From contig JAYENW010000006.1 in assembly GCA_034722275.1 (NCBI GenBank), positions 1-15,177 on the forward strand: a stretch of 15,177 nt of DNA. Direction: 5' to 3'. The notes under the pieces are model-generated. The model was not told the origin of the DNA and did no database searches. It saw only the letters and a list, made by a program, of their open reading frames with translations. The DNA comes from M55B177 sp034722275. Lineage in GTDB: Bacteria; Chloroflexota; Dehalococcoidia; GIF9; AB-539-J10. Every line of letters starts with the position of its first letter. Position 1 is the stretch's first letter. Below, piece after piece: positions 6,349 through 13,674 of this stretch. Position numbers and translations under genes: made by a program.

Positions 6349-8426
6349 TGGGAATCCGTAATGTGGTTCTGTTATCGCATCAAGGTGCCGGCAAAACTTC
6401 GCTGGCGGAATCCATGCTTTTTAGCGCTGGCGCCATCCAGCGTTTAGGTAGTGTTGAAGAGGGCACTACCACCTCGGATTATGACCCAATTGAGATAGAG
6501 CGTCATATTGGTATTAACCTATCCCTACTTCCATTTGAATGGAAAGAAACGAGAGTGAATCTTATTGATACCCCAGGATATGCTGATTTCACCAGTGAGG
6601 TGAAGTCAGGATTGCGTGTAACAGAAGGAGCAGTAATTGTGGTATGTGCTGCTTCAGGTGTAGAAATAGGCACAGAGCAGATGTGGGCTGCAGTGGAAAG
6701 GCTGGGTTTGCCTTGCCTGCTCTTTGTTAACAAAATGGATCGCGACAATACTGATTTCTATAATACCTTGGGACAGATTCAAAAAAAGTTAGGGAAGAAA
6801 TGTCTGCCAGCCCAGTTGCCCATAGGAGCTCAAAGTGACCTTCGTGGCGTCGTAGATCTGATAACGATGAAAAGCTACTTTGGTTTTCCTGTTGAGGAAA
6901 AGGAAATCCCTTCGGAACTTGAAGAAAAGGCAGCGAGTTTTCGGGAGAAATTGATTGAAGCTGCTGTTGAAATTGACGATGCACTCATTTCCAAATATTT
7001 AGAAGGCGAGACGATAAGTGATGAGGAGATTTTCGGCGCTGTAAAGCAGGCTACCCTTTCTGGTAAGTTGGTGCCTGTTTTCGCTGGCTCCGCTCTGCGT
7101 GGTATAGGAACTCAATCACTCTTGGATGCTATTCATCATTATCTGCTTTCACCGGAAGAGACCACTATTATAGCTACCAACTCAACAGGTGAAAAGGAAG
7201 TTGTCAGACCAAGTATAGATTCTCCTTTGACCAGCCTTGTTTTCAAAACTACTGCGGATCCATATGTGGGTAAGCTTAGCTATTTCCGCGTTTACTCAGG
7301 TGTTATTTCCAGCAACTCTCAGGTCTGGAATGCTAACAAGAGAGGTATGGAGCATATTGGTCAGTTATTTACCTTATTGGGCAAAAATCAACAGCCTGTC
7401 TCTCAATTAGGTGCTGGAGATATGGGTGCAGTAGCAAGATTGAACTTGACTACTATTTGTGACACTCTTTGTGCGCCTGAGCACTCCGTAGTACTTGCGG
7501 GGATTGATTTCCCCAAGGCAAATTTCAGTATGGCAGTTTATCCACGTACTAAGACAGACCTGGACAAGATGAGCACGGTTTTATCCCGGATTTCTGAAGA
7601 AGATCCTTCTTTGCAGATGCGGCGTGACCCTGATACCAATGAATTTATTATCTCTGGAATTGGTGATAACCAACTGGATATAATTAAGGAGAAAATGCGC
7701 CGTAAGTTTGGTGTAGATGTCAGGTTAGACCTGCCCAGAGTTCCTTATAAAGAAACTATCACTATAGCGACCAAGGCGGAATACAAGCATAAGAAGCAGA
7801 GCGGTGGGCATGGCCAATATGGACATGTCTTTCTGGAACTCACGCCCTTACCTAAAGGTGGCGGATTTGAGTTTGCTGAGAAGATTTTTGGAGGGGCGAT
7901 TCCTCAGAACTATATTCCAGCGGTGGAGAAGGGGGTCAATGAGACGAAACAAGAGGGAATTTTGGCAGGCTACCCTGTTACTGACTTAAAAGTTACTCTC
8001 TATGATGGTAGTTTTCATTCAGTAGATTCTTCGGATATCGCCTTTAAAATAGCTGCATCTCAAGCCCTGAAGAAAGGGTTGTCTCAAGGGCAATCTGTGT
8101 TACTTGAACCTATCATGAATCTCGTTATAATAGTGCCTGAGGCGTGTACCGGGGATGTTATTAGCGACCTCAATACTAAGAGGGGACGTGTGCTTGGGAT
8201 GAGTCCTGCTGCTGACTATTCTGAAGGTGGTGAGGAATCTAGTGGCAGGATGGTTATCAAAGCTCAAGCACCTTGTGCAGAATTGCTCCGTTACACCATT
8301 GATTTAAGAGCACTAACCCAGGGGCGCGGTGACTTTGTAATGGAGTTTGACCATTATGAAGAGGTGCCTTCTCATATCAGCCAAAAAGTAATCGCTGCTC
8401 AAAAAGAGCATCAGAAATCGGCCTGA
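6348..8426 (+). CDS. Elongation factor G-like GTPase (EF-G2 type)
   Basis: A full-length EF-G homologue of 692 residues. The GTPase motifs are G1 HQGAGKTS (11-18), G3 DTPG (74-77), G4 NKMD (128-131) and G5 GSA (247-249). Domain II begins near 293, domain III near 390, domain IV near 468 (GGHGQYGHV, 486-494; tip-region SFHSVDSSD, 555-563) and domain V near 588 (EPIMNLVIIVP). The G1 wording and the EEGTTTSDYDP segment (37-47) match the EF-G2 paralogue group rather than the main translocase, which has AHIDAGKTT. The G2 threonine of canonical EF-G (RGIT) is Asn57 here (RHIGIN). Domain IV with its conserved tip histidine (H557) is intact, so ribosome binding is plausible. The role of EF-G2 proteins is poorly defined. 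Translation is coupled to the small gene upstream; another, main fusA is expected elsewhere. Confidence 0.92.
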   Translation: MGIRNVVLLSHQGAGKTSLAESMLFSAGAIQRLGSVEEGTTTSDYDPIEIERHIGINLSLLPFEWKETRVNLIDTPGYADFTSEVKSGLRVTEGAVIVVCAASGVEIGTEQMWAAVERLGLPCLLFVNKMDRDNTDFYNTLGQIQKKLGKKCLPAQLPIGAQSDLRGVVDLITMKSYFGFPVEEKEIPSELEEKAASFREKLIEAAVEIDDALISKYLEGETISDEEIFGAVKQATLSGKLVPVFAGSALRGIGTQSLLDAIHHYLLSPEETTIIATNSTGEKEVVRPSIDSPLTSLVFKTTADPYVGKLSYFRVYSGVISSNSQVWNANKRGMEHIGQLFTLLGKNQQPVSQLGAGDMGAVARLNLTTICDTLCAPEHSVVLAGIDFPKANFSMAVYPRTKTDLDKMSTVLSRISEEDPSLQMRRDPDTNEFIISGIGDNQLDIIKEKMRRKFGVDVRLDLPRVPYKETITIATKAEYKHKKQSGGHGQYGHVFLELTPLPKGGGFEFAEKIFGGAIPQNYIPAVEKGVNETKQEGILAGYPVTDLKVTLYDGSFHSVDSSDIAFKIAASQALKKGLSQGQSVLLEPIMNLVIIVPEACTGDVISDLNTKRGRVLGMSPAADYSEGGEESSGRMVIKAQAPCAELLRYTIDLRALTQGRGDFVMEFDHYEEVPSHISQKVIAAQKEHQKSA

Positions 8427-8441
8427 AGCCGTAATTTTGCG

Positions 8442-9443
8442 TTAGCTCGCTAATATTTCCTTGAGCTTTTTAGTAAGGGCGGGAACTACCTCTTCATATT
8501 TCCCCACTACTCCAAATTCTGCCTCTTTAAAAATGTTTGCCTCAGGATCCTTGTTGATGGCTACGATATGCTTGGCTCCGGAGCAGCCAGCTATATGCTG
8601 GCTGGCGCCTGATAGAGCTACCGCAATATAAATATCGGGTGCAACGATCTTGCCTGTGAGACCAATGTGTATTGCCTCTGGCACCCAACCATTGTCAGCA
8701 GGTGGACGTGTGGCTCCTACGGCACCATGCAGGGCATCAGCTAATTCCTTTAATGTGGTGTTGAAAGGCTCAGCGCCACCAATACCTCTACCTCCAGTAA
8801 CTATTGCAGGTGCATCCTCAAGCTTGATACCACTTATCTCTTCTTTTACCGTTTCCACAACTTTTGCCTTTACTTGTGACATGTCTATCTCGATCTTAGT
8901 AGGTATCACCTCGCCTTTTCTTGAGTCATCATGTTCTAAAGGTGGCATTGCTTTGGGTCTCACAGTAGCTATATGAGGCACAAGTTTACTGACAAATGTA
9001 GCTTGTGCATTGCCTCCGTAAACCGAGCGCGTTTGCAAAAGCAATTTTGTGTCCGGGTCTATGCTCAAGCCAAGACAATCCGTTGCCAGGCTGACTCCTA
9101 ATCTGAAGGCAAGGTGAGGAGCTAAGTCTCTACCTATAGCGGTTTGACCAAATAGAATAGCTCTTGGTGAGATATCTTTAACGAGCTTTTCTACAATCTG
9201 GATGTAAGAGCTTGCTTGATATTGCTTCAGCGAAGGCTCTTCTATGGTGTAGACCTTATCTGCTCCGAAGGCAATTGCTTCTTTAGAAGCTTCACCAATC
9301 ATGTCACTGGCTAAGAGGCAGGACAGCTCTTCGTTCAAGTTGTCAGCGAGCTTGCGGCCGCATCCCAGTAATTCAGTAGTAATAGTAGCCAGTTGCCCGT
9401 TTGTTAATTCACCATAAACCAATATGCCTTTATTTTCAGCCAT
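8442..9443 (-). CDS. etfA: Electron transfer flavoprotein, alpha subunit
   Basis: EtfA (333 residues, normal length) binds FAD and, with EtfB, carries electrons from acyl-CoA or other flavin dehydrogenases. The C-terminal FAD domain is clear: TGGRGI (216-221), VGATR (242-246, FAD arginine), GLTGKIVAP (261-269), SGASQHIAG (278-286) and NKDPEANIF (297-305). The N-terminal half is the usual variable adenine-nucleotide alpha-hydrolase-like domain. A strong ribosome site (AAGGAGG, 9451-9457 on the minus strand) lies seven bases before the ATG, in the 18-base gap after etfB. The gene ends 15 bases from the converging EF-G2-like gene. No ETF:quinone oxidoreductase or acyl-CoA dehydrogenase is in the window, so its partners cannot be named. 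Confidence 0.96.
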   Translation of the reverse strand: MAENKGILVYGELTNGQLATITTELLGCGRKLADNLNEELSCLLASDMIGEASKEAIAFGADKVYTIEEPSLKQYQASSYIQIVEKLVKDISPRAILFGQTAIGRDLAPHLAFRLGVSLATDCLGLSIDPDTKLLLQTRSVYGGNAQATFVSKLVPHIATVRPKAMPPLEHDDSRKGEVIPTKIEIDMSQVKAKVVETVKEEISGIKLEDAPAIVTGGRGIGGAEPFNTTLKELADALHGAVGATRPPADNGWVPEAIHIGLTGKIVAPDIYIAVALSGASQHIAGCSGAKHIVAINKDPEANIFKEAEFGVVGKYEEVVPALTKKLKEILAS

Positions 9444-9461
9444 TGTTTTTCCTCCTTGTCC

Positions 9462-10271
9462 TTAGAGTAATTTTGCTTCTCTGAGTCTTGTAGCGAGATT
9501 AACACCAGCTTCTTCAGGGGTTTCTCCTTCAATTATCTCACATTTGGCTTCTTTGACCGGTTGGAAAAGCTTACTTATTTCAGTGTGCCTTCCTGCTGCG
9601 CCAACCTGCCCGGGCTCAAGCCCAATATCGGCTGGCTTGTATACTATTGGTTGTTTCTTTCCTGCTGCCATAATACCCTTTAAAGCGGGGTAGCGAAGTG
9701 TTCCCAATTCGCTGGTTACTGTAATCACGACAGGGGGTGCTATTTCGAGAATTTCATAACCATCAGGAATAACGCGCTCTATATTTGTTTTACCATCAGC
9801 AACCTCTACTTTTCGAGCGAGAGTCACAGCAGGAATTCCCAGGATTTCCGCGATGCCTATTCCTACCTGCCCGGCGTCCCAGTCAGATGATTGCCTACCA
9901 CAGAAAATAAGGTCATATTCTCCTATCTTCTTTATCGCTGCGGCTAAGGCATAGGCAGTAGACCAGCTATCGCTTTCTTCGAAAGCTTCATCCTCCAGCA
10001 GAATGAGCTCATCTCCCCCGACAGCCAGACTCTTTTTGATTACGTCGCGAACCAATTTATTGCCCAGGCTGAGCACTGTGATCTTGCCTCCCATCTTATC
10101 CTTGATTCTCAGGGCGGCTTCTAAGGCAAACTCATCATATTGGCTTATTACCGGCTTCACATCCGATGCGGTGACCATTTTGTTAGCTGCCGTATCGACC
10201 TTGAATAGAGATGGTGGGGCTTCGGGATCAGGAACTTGTTTACAGCAAACAATCATGTTAATACCAGACAT
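9462..10271 (-). CDS. etfB: Electron transfer flavoprotein, beta subunit
   Basis: EtfB (269 residues) is the partner of EtfA and holds AMP or a second FAD. Visible blocks are KQVPDPEA (11-18), QYDEFALEAALR (44-55), the nucleotide loop GRQSSDWDAGQVG (125-137) and LRYPALKGIMAA (192-203), where the bound nucleotide and EtfA docking surface lie. The loop ends in QVG, as in bifurcating-type ETFs, not QTG as in the mitochondrial type. However, its middle (SSDWDAG) departs from the common AIDGDTA. Whether this ETF bifurcates is therefore open. The ribosome site GGGAGG (10280-10285, minus strand) precedes the ATG by eight bases. It leads the etfBA operon, which has a clear promoter at 10309-10337. 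Confidence 0.95.
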   Translation of the reverse strand: MSGINMIVCCKQVPDPEAPPSLFKVDTAANKMVTASDVKPVISQYDEFALEAALRIKDKMGGKITVLSLGNKLVRDVIKKSLAVGGDELILLEDEAFEESDSWSTAYALAAAIKKIGEYDLIFCGRQSSDWDAGQVGIGIAEILGIPAVTLARKVEVADGKTNIERVIPDGYEILEIAPPVVITVTSELGTLRYPALKGIMAAGKKQPIVYKPADIGLEPGQVGAAGRHTEISKLFQPVKEAKCEIIEGETPEEAGVNLATRLREAKLL

Positions 10272-10308
10272 TTAATTAACCTCCCTTAATATAAATCTGT
10301 GGTGAGAA

Positions 10309-10337
10309 AGAATACAGCAAAATCCAATACTTGTCAA
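10309..10337 (-). promoter_or_regulatory. Promoter for etfBA
   Basis: On the minus strand a perfect -35 TTGACA (10332-10337) is separated by 17 bases from -10 TATTCT (10309-10314, four of six). Transcription would start near 10302, giving a leader of about 30 bases that includes the ribosome site. Confidence 0.7.
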
Positions 10338-10372
10338 TCAATAGCTACGAGTCATAATTGACTTTGCAGACA

Positions 10373-10402
10373 TTGACAGATTAAGATTTATAGGTATAGA
10401 AT
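10373..10402 (+). promoter_or_regulatory. Promoter for the DUF151-family gene
   Basis: A perfect -35 TTGACA (10373-10378) is followed after 18 bases by TAGAAT (10397-10402, five of six). TATAGA at 10395-10400 with a 16-base spacer is an alternative. The expected leader is about 23 bases and carries the ribosome site AAGGAGAGG (10416-10424). It is back to back with the etfBA promoter. Confidence 0.65.
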
Positions 10403-10431
10403 ACTCGCTTGGCGTAAGGAGAGGCAGTATC

Positions 10432-10953
10432 ATGGTAGAGATGTCGATTGATAGTATCAGGGTAAGTTTGATGAATTATCAGCGGGTTGTGATTCTGAAA
10501 GAAAAGGGGTCCAATCGTTACTTGCCTATCTGGATTGGCCCTAACGAAGCAGATGCCATTGCTGTGAAATTGCAAAACATTGAATTGGCGCGTCCCTTAA
10601 CCCATGATTTGCTGCAGTCTGTTATTACCACCTTGGGTGCTTCAGTAAACTATATTGTGGTGAGTGAGCTTGAGAATGATACTTTTTATGCTAAACTCTC
10701 TCTCAATATTGATGGCAAACAGATAGAGGTGGACTCCCGTCCCAGTGATGCTATTGCCCTGGCAGTAAGGGCTGGGGTTCCAGTATATGCTGAGGAAACA
10801 GTGCTGGAAAAGGCTGGCATTATACTTGAGGAAGAAGCAGGGAAACCTATTTCTGAGGGCAAGATGGATGAACAGGAGCTCAAGGGATTGTCAGCATACA
10901 AAGATTTCATAAATACACTCAATCTGGATGATTTCAATAGGCGAAAGTCTTAG
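10432..10953 (+). CDS. Bifunctional nuclease family protein (DUF151/BFN)
   Basis: A 173-residue protein of the DUF151 family, named after a plant protein with reported DNase and RNase activity; the role in bacteria is not well established. The BFN domain covers about residues 5-135, with LPIWIGPNEADAIA (31-44) and SRPSDAIALAVRAGVPVYAE (102-121), the two most conserved blocks of the family. The C-terminal tail (about 140-173) is acidic and ends in a predicted helix (ELKGLSAYKDFINTLN), common in bacterial members. No signal peptide or membrane span. It has its own promoter, diverges from etfBA and lies 113 bases before the ATP synthase operon, with no terminator visible in between, so some read-through is possible. 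Confidence 0.9.
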   Translation: MVEMSIDSIRVSLMNYQRVVILKEKGSNRYLPIWIGPNEADAIAVKLQNIELARPLTHDLLQSVITTLGASVNYIVVSELENDTFYAKLSLNIDGKQIEVDSRPSDAIALAVRAGVPVYAEETVLEKAGIILEEEAGKPISEGKMDEQELKGLSAYKDFINTLNLDDFNRRKS

Positions 10954-11066
10954 GGATATAAAGTCTCTGCCTATCATCTTGAGCGATTGTAATAGTTCAA
11001 GGCATTGTTAGCTTATTTTGAATAAAGGTTTGCCAAGCAACATTGACCAGATGAAGAGGAACTTTG

Positions 11067-11312
11067 GTGAAAAATTGGCCAGCGTTAATGCAGTTGCTCA
11101 TCGTTGGTTTTTATGTGGCCTTCAGTCTTTTGATACCAACGGGCATAGGTTTTTGGTTGGGGCGAAAACTAGGCCACGAACTCATGTTTCCTCTCATTGG
11201 TCTGGGCATGGGCACAATAGTCATGGCTTATGGAGTTTACCGAATGGTGAAACCTCTTTTGCATCAGGCTAGAGAAGCGGAGGAGGATATAAAGAAGAGC
11301 GATAATGGCTAA
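11067..11312 (+). CDS. AtpZ/AtpI-family small membrane protein of the ATP synthase operon
   Basis: An 81-residue protein with two predicted membrane helices (about residues 8-30 and 41-59) and a charged C-terminal tail (EAEEDIKKSDNG). The short turn IPTGIGFWLGRKLG (23-36) between them is typical of the AtpZ/AtpI group, which sits at the head of F-type ATP synthase operons. There it helps c-ring assembly or cation supply (known of the family, not proven here). I chose GTG 11067, six bases after AAGAGGA (11054-11060); TTG at 11064 directly before it is the alternative. Its end overlaps the start of atpB by eight bases. I see no convincing promoter in the 113 bases upstream, only weak AT-rich boxes. 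Confidence 0.85.
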   Translation: MKNWPALMQLLIVGFYVAFSLLIPTGIGFWLGRKLGHELMFPLIGLGMGTIVMAYGVYRMVKPLLHQAREAEEDIKKSDNG

Positions 11313-12228
11313 AAAGACAACGTGTGGCTGTGCATTAAATGTGCTGATAATTGTCACCGTTGTTTTTTTCGCCTTAATTGTTGTCAGCTTTATCGGTGGC
11401 AATATTGGGGCAACCATACTTGGCGGTGAGCCGCTTGGTTTCCTCAATGTCGGTGTCCCCGAGTATCACCCCGCTCCTGAAGCGCCTTTCCACGGGCTTC
11501 CCATAACCAATACCATGCTTACTGTCTGGCTAAGCGTGCTGGTACTGTTTGGTTTATTTTTTGCTGGCACCCGCAAAATGAAACTCGTTCCCAAAGGCCT
11601 GCAAAATCTCTTGGAGATGATAGTTGAAGCAGCAGCAAACTTTATTGAGGACCCGGCAGGCAAAAAGCATGGAAGGTGGTTTTTCCCCGTCTGCACTACG
11701 ATTTTTCTCTTCGTCATTACCAATGCCTGGCTCAGCCTCGTACCTGGCTTTGAGACGATTACTGTAAATGGGGAACCCTTATTACGCAATGCCAATACTG
11801 ACCTCAATGTCCCGGCAGCGCTTGCTGTAGTATCTTTCTGTGCTTGCGAGTATTGGGGATTTAAGGCTAAAGGAGCTTCCTATCTGAAGACCTTTTTTAA
11901 CTTTGGTCCTTTAGGTCGAGCAATTAAGCAATTATTTACCGGCAAAATCAAGGCAGGATTAAGTGGCTTATTGGATGGCGTGATGGCTATTTTCGCTGGC
12001 ATACTCGAAATACTGAGCCACTTAATCCGCATGGTGAGTTTTACCTTCCGTCTTTTTGGCAATATGACGGCGGGGATGATATTAGTTATGATAATGCTCT
12101 TCCTCGTTCCCTGGGTACTCCCTTCAGTATTTTATGGACTGGAAGCATTCTTTGGTTTCGTTCAAGCTATGATATTTGCTGGATTGACCCTGGGGTTTGC
12201 TTGTGCCGCGGTCATGTCCGAAGAATAA
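11305..12228 (+). CDS. atpB: ATP synthase F0 subunit a
   Basis: Subunit a forms the ion half-channels next to the c-ring. The product (307 residues) has an N-terminal helix (about 11-32), a periplasmic-side loop (about 35-68) and further membrane segments near 70-88, 127-147, 168-183, 223-241 and 255-303. The essential stator arginine is R249 in SFTFRLFGNM (245-254), and the last helix carries FVQAMIFAGLTLGF (285-298) with Q287 where the family has its conserved Gln. The start overlaps the AtpZ/I-like stop by eight bases, so translation is coupled. The loop 187-222 (KAKGASYLKTFF, then Lys-rich) is long compared with E. coli, as is common outside Proteobacteria. Confidence 0.96.
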   Translation: MAKKTTCGCALNVLIIVTVVFFALIVVSFIGGNIGATILGGEPLGFLNVGVPEYHPAPEAPFHGLPITNTMLTVWLSVLVLFGLFFAGTRKMKLVPKGLQNLLEMIVEAAANFIEDPAGKKHGRWFFPVCTTIFLFVITNAWLSLVPGFETITVNGEPLLRNANTDLNVPAALAVVSFCACEYWGFKAKGASYLKTFFNFGPLGRAIKQLFTGKIKAGLSGLLDGVMAIFAGILEILSHLIRMVSFTFRLFGNMTAGMILVMIMLFLVPWVLPSVFYGLEAFFGFVQAMIFAGLTLGFACAAVMSEE

Positions 12229-12249
12229 GGGAAAAAAGGAGGTAAAAAT

Positions 12250-12492
12250 ATGGATGCGAGTGTTTGGCCTGAGGTAGCTAAAGTAATAGGAGCTGGTCTT
12301 GCCATGGGCCTGGGAGCTCTTGGTCCCGGGATTGGTATTGGTATCCTCGGTATGGGGGCTATGAATGCACTCGGGCGTAACCCAGAGGCGAGAGGTCCAA
12401 TAATGACCAACATGATTTTGGCCATCGCCTTCGCTGAAGCGGTAGCTATCTACGCTTTGGTTGTAGCTATTTTGCTTATTTTCGTAGCGTAG
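12250..12492 (+). CDS. atpE: ATP synthase F0 subunit c
   Basis: An 80-residue two-helix proteolipid that forms the rotor ring. Helix one contains the glycine-rich packing motif GPGIGIGILGMG (25-36), the polar loop is RNPEA (43-47), and helix two carries the ion-binding carboxylate E63 in AFAEAVAIY (60-68). Sodium-binding c subunits have Gln in helix one and Ser/Thr after the Glu; here those places hold non-polar residues (A64, V65), so protons are the likely coupling ion (inference). The ribosome site AAAGGAGG ends seven bases before the ATG at 12250. It follows atpB after 21 bases. Confidence 0.97.
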   Translation: MDASVWPEVAKVIGAGLAMGLGALGPGIGIGILGMGAMNALGRNPEARGPIMTNMILAIAFAEAVAIYALVVAILLIFVA

Positions 12493-12523
12493 CGAGTAAA
12501 TCTAGAAGGGGGGATAACATAGT

Positions 12524-13030
12524 TTGGAAGGTGGTTTTTTAGGGTTAACCTTACCGAGTTTTATTGGTCAGCTTGTCAGCTTCCTCATCCTGCTTGGCTT
12601 GCTTATGTTTTTTGGCTATAAACCAATTCGCAAGATGCTGGATGAGCGGTCGAACAGGATAAAGGAAAGTATGGAGCAAGCTGAAGCGACAAAACAGGAG
12701 TACGAGCAGGCGCAAGTAACAGTTCAAGAAGAAATCAACAAGGCGCGTCAGGAAGGGCAAGTCATAATGGGGCAAGCTACCCAAATGGGAGAAAAACTCA
12801 AGGATGAAGCAAGGCAGGAAGCCAGAAAGGAAGCTCAGGCTATCGTTGATAGAACCCGAGTGGAGTTGGAGCGAGAGCGTGATAAAGCTGTAGATGAATT
12901 GCGCAAGGAATTTGTAGATACCGCTATCCTGGCTGCTGAGAAGGTGATTAATGAAACCTTGGACAAAGAAAAGCATCGTCGCGTTATTGAAAAGGCACTC
13001 GAAGAAAGCGCTGCGTTTAAGAAAAACTAG
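12524..13030 (+). CDS. atpF: ATP synthase F0 subunit b
   Basis: Subunit b is the peripheral stalk. The 168-residue product has one N-terminal membrane helix (about 9-27, FIGQLVSFLILLGLLMFFGY) followed by YKPIRKMLDERSNRI (27-41), the usual junction. A long charged coiled coil rich in Glu, Gln, Arg and Ala (about 35-155) follows. The start is TTG at 12524: no ATG or GTG lies in frame before the membrane helix, and a G-rich run (AAGGGGGG, 12506-12513) sits ten bases upstream. The residues after TTG (EGGFLGLTLPSFIGQ) fit the family's N-terminus. The next gene follows after ten bases. Confidence 0.94.
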   Translation: MEGGFLGLTLPSFIGQLVSFLILLGLLMFFGYKPIRKMLDERSNRIKESMEQAEATKQEYEQAQVTVQEEINKARQEGQVIMGQATQMGEKLKDEARQEARKEAQAIVDRTRVELERERDKAVDELRKEFVDTAILAAEKVINETLDKEKHRRVIEKALEESAAFKKN

Positions 13031-13040
13031 AGGGTGAGAA

Positions 13041-13568
13041 ATGCCGCGAATAGCTTCTGGTAAGCGTTATGCCCAGGCTGCTTTCGAGCTGGCTCTGGAG
13101 AGAGGTGAATTGGACAGTTGGCAGAGAGGTTTGAAGCAGATATCTGGTATAGTGCAAAATGAGGAACTTCTAGCTTTGCTGGAAAACCCCAAACTTCCTT
13201 TCGCTGCCAAGGAGAACCTTCTGCGAGAATGCCTGGGCGAGATAAATCCTCTGGCTCTTAAATTGTCCTATCTTTTGGTGAGCCGGGGCAGATTAGGTCT
13301 TGCTGAAGGCATCTTACATGAATATGATAAGTTAGTTGATGCTCATCGGGGTATCGAGCATGCTGAAGTTATTACGACATTGCCTCTGAGAGATAAAGAT
13401 AAGGAGTTAATTTCCAGTCGCCTGGGCGAGATGGTAGAACGTGAGGTAATAATTGATGTTCGGGTTGACCCTTCTATAATTGGTGGGTTCAAAGCCAAGA
13501 TTGGTGATATGCTTATTGATGCCAGTATACGCCACAGATTGGAATTATTGAGAAAAAGCTTGATCTGA
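13041..13568 (+). CDS. atpH: ATP synthase F1 subunit delta
   Basis: Delta joins the b stalk to the top of alpha3beta3. The 175-residue product starts with the family opening SGKRYAQAAFELALERG (6-22). A helical N-terminal domain runs to about residue 105. The C-terminal domain includes EVITTLPLRDKDKELISSRL (109-128) and the signature DPSIIGGFKAKIGDMLIDAS (143-162). It starts ten bases after atpF with a GAGGGTGAG ribosome site. The 106 bases after its stop hold no recognisable gene, only a 20-codon frame without a ribosome site and the start signals of atpA. Confidence 0.96.
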   Translation: MPRIASGKRYAQAAFELALERGELDSWQRGLKQISGIVQNEELLALLENPKLPFAAKENLLRECLGEINPLALKLSYLLVSRGRLGLAEGILHEYDKLVDAHRGIEHAEVITTLPLRDKDKELISSRLGEMVEREVIIDVRVDPSIIGGFKAKIGDMLIDASIRHRLELLRKSLI

Positions 13569-13674
13569 GCTAGTAAATAGATGGTTTGGAGAAGATGGTG
13601 TGGCATAAGCGATGGTGACAGGTCTTGCAATTGTTTCGCTTGATTTGAATGATATTAGGATATAGGAGGTTAAA

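Noticed and set aside
8442..8453. TTAGC-TC-GCTAA inverted repeat at the end of etfA as a terminator
   Set aside because: Five-base AT-rich stem with a two-base loop and no T-run; too weak, and it overlaps the etfA stop.
11018..11272. 84-codon frame overlapping the AtpZ/I-like gene
   Set aside because: The other frame encodes two membrane helices with the family turn and overlaps atpB as expected; this one does not resemble a protein.
12551..12976. 141-codon minus-strand frame over atpF
   Set aside because: A mirror of the low-complexity coiled-coil coding sequence; no independent signals.
13581..13643. 20-codon frame between atpH and atpA
   Set aside because: No ribosome site and unusual Trp/Cys-rich composition; probably chance.
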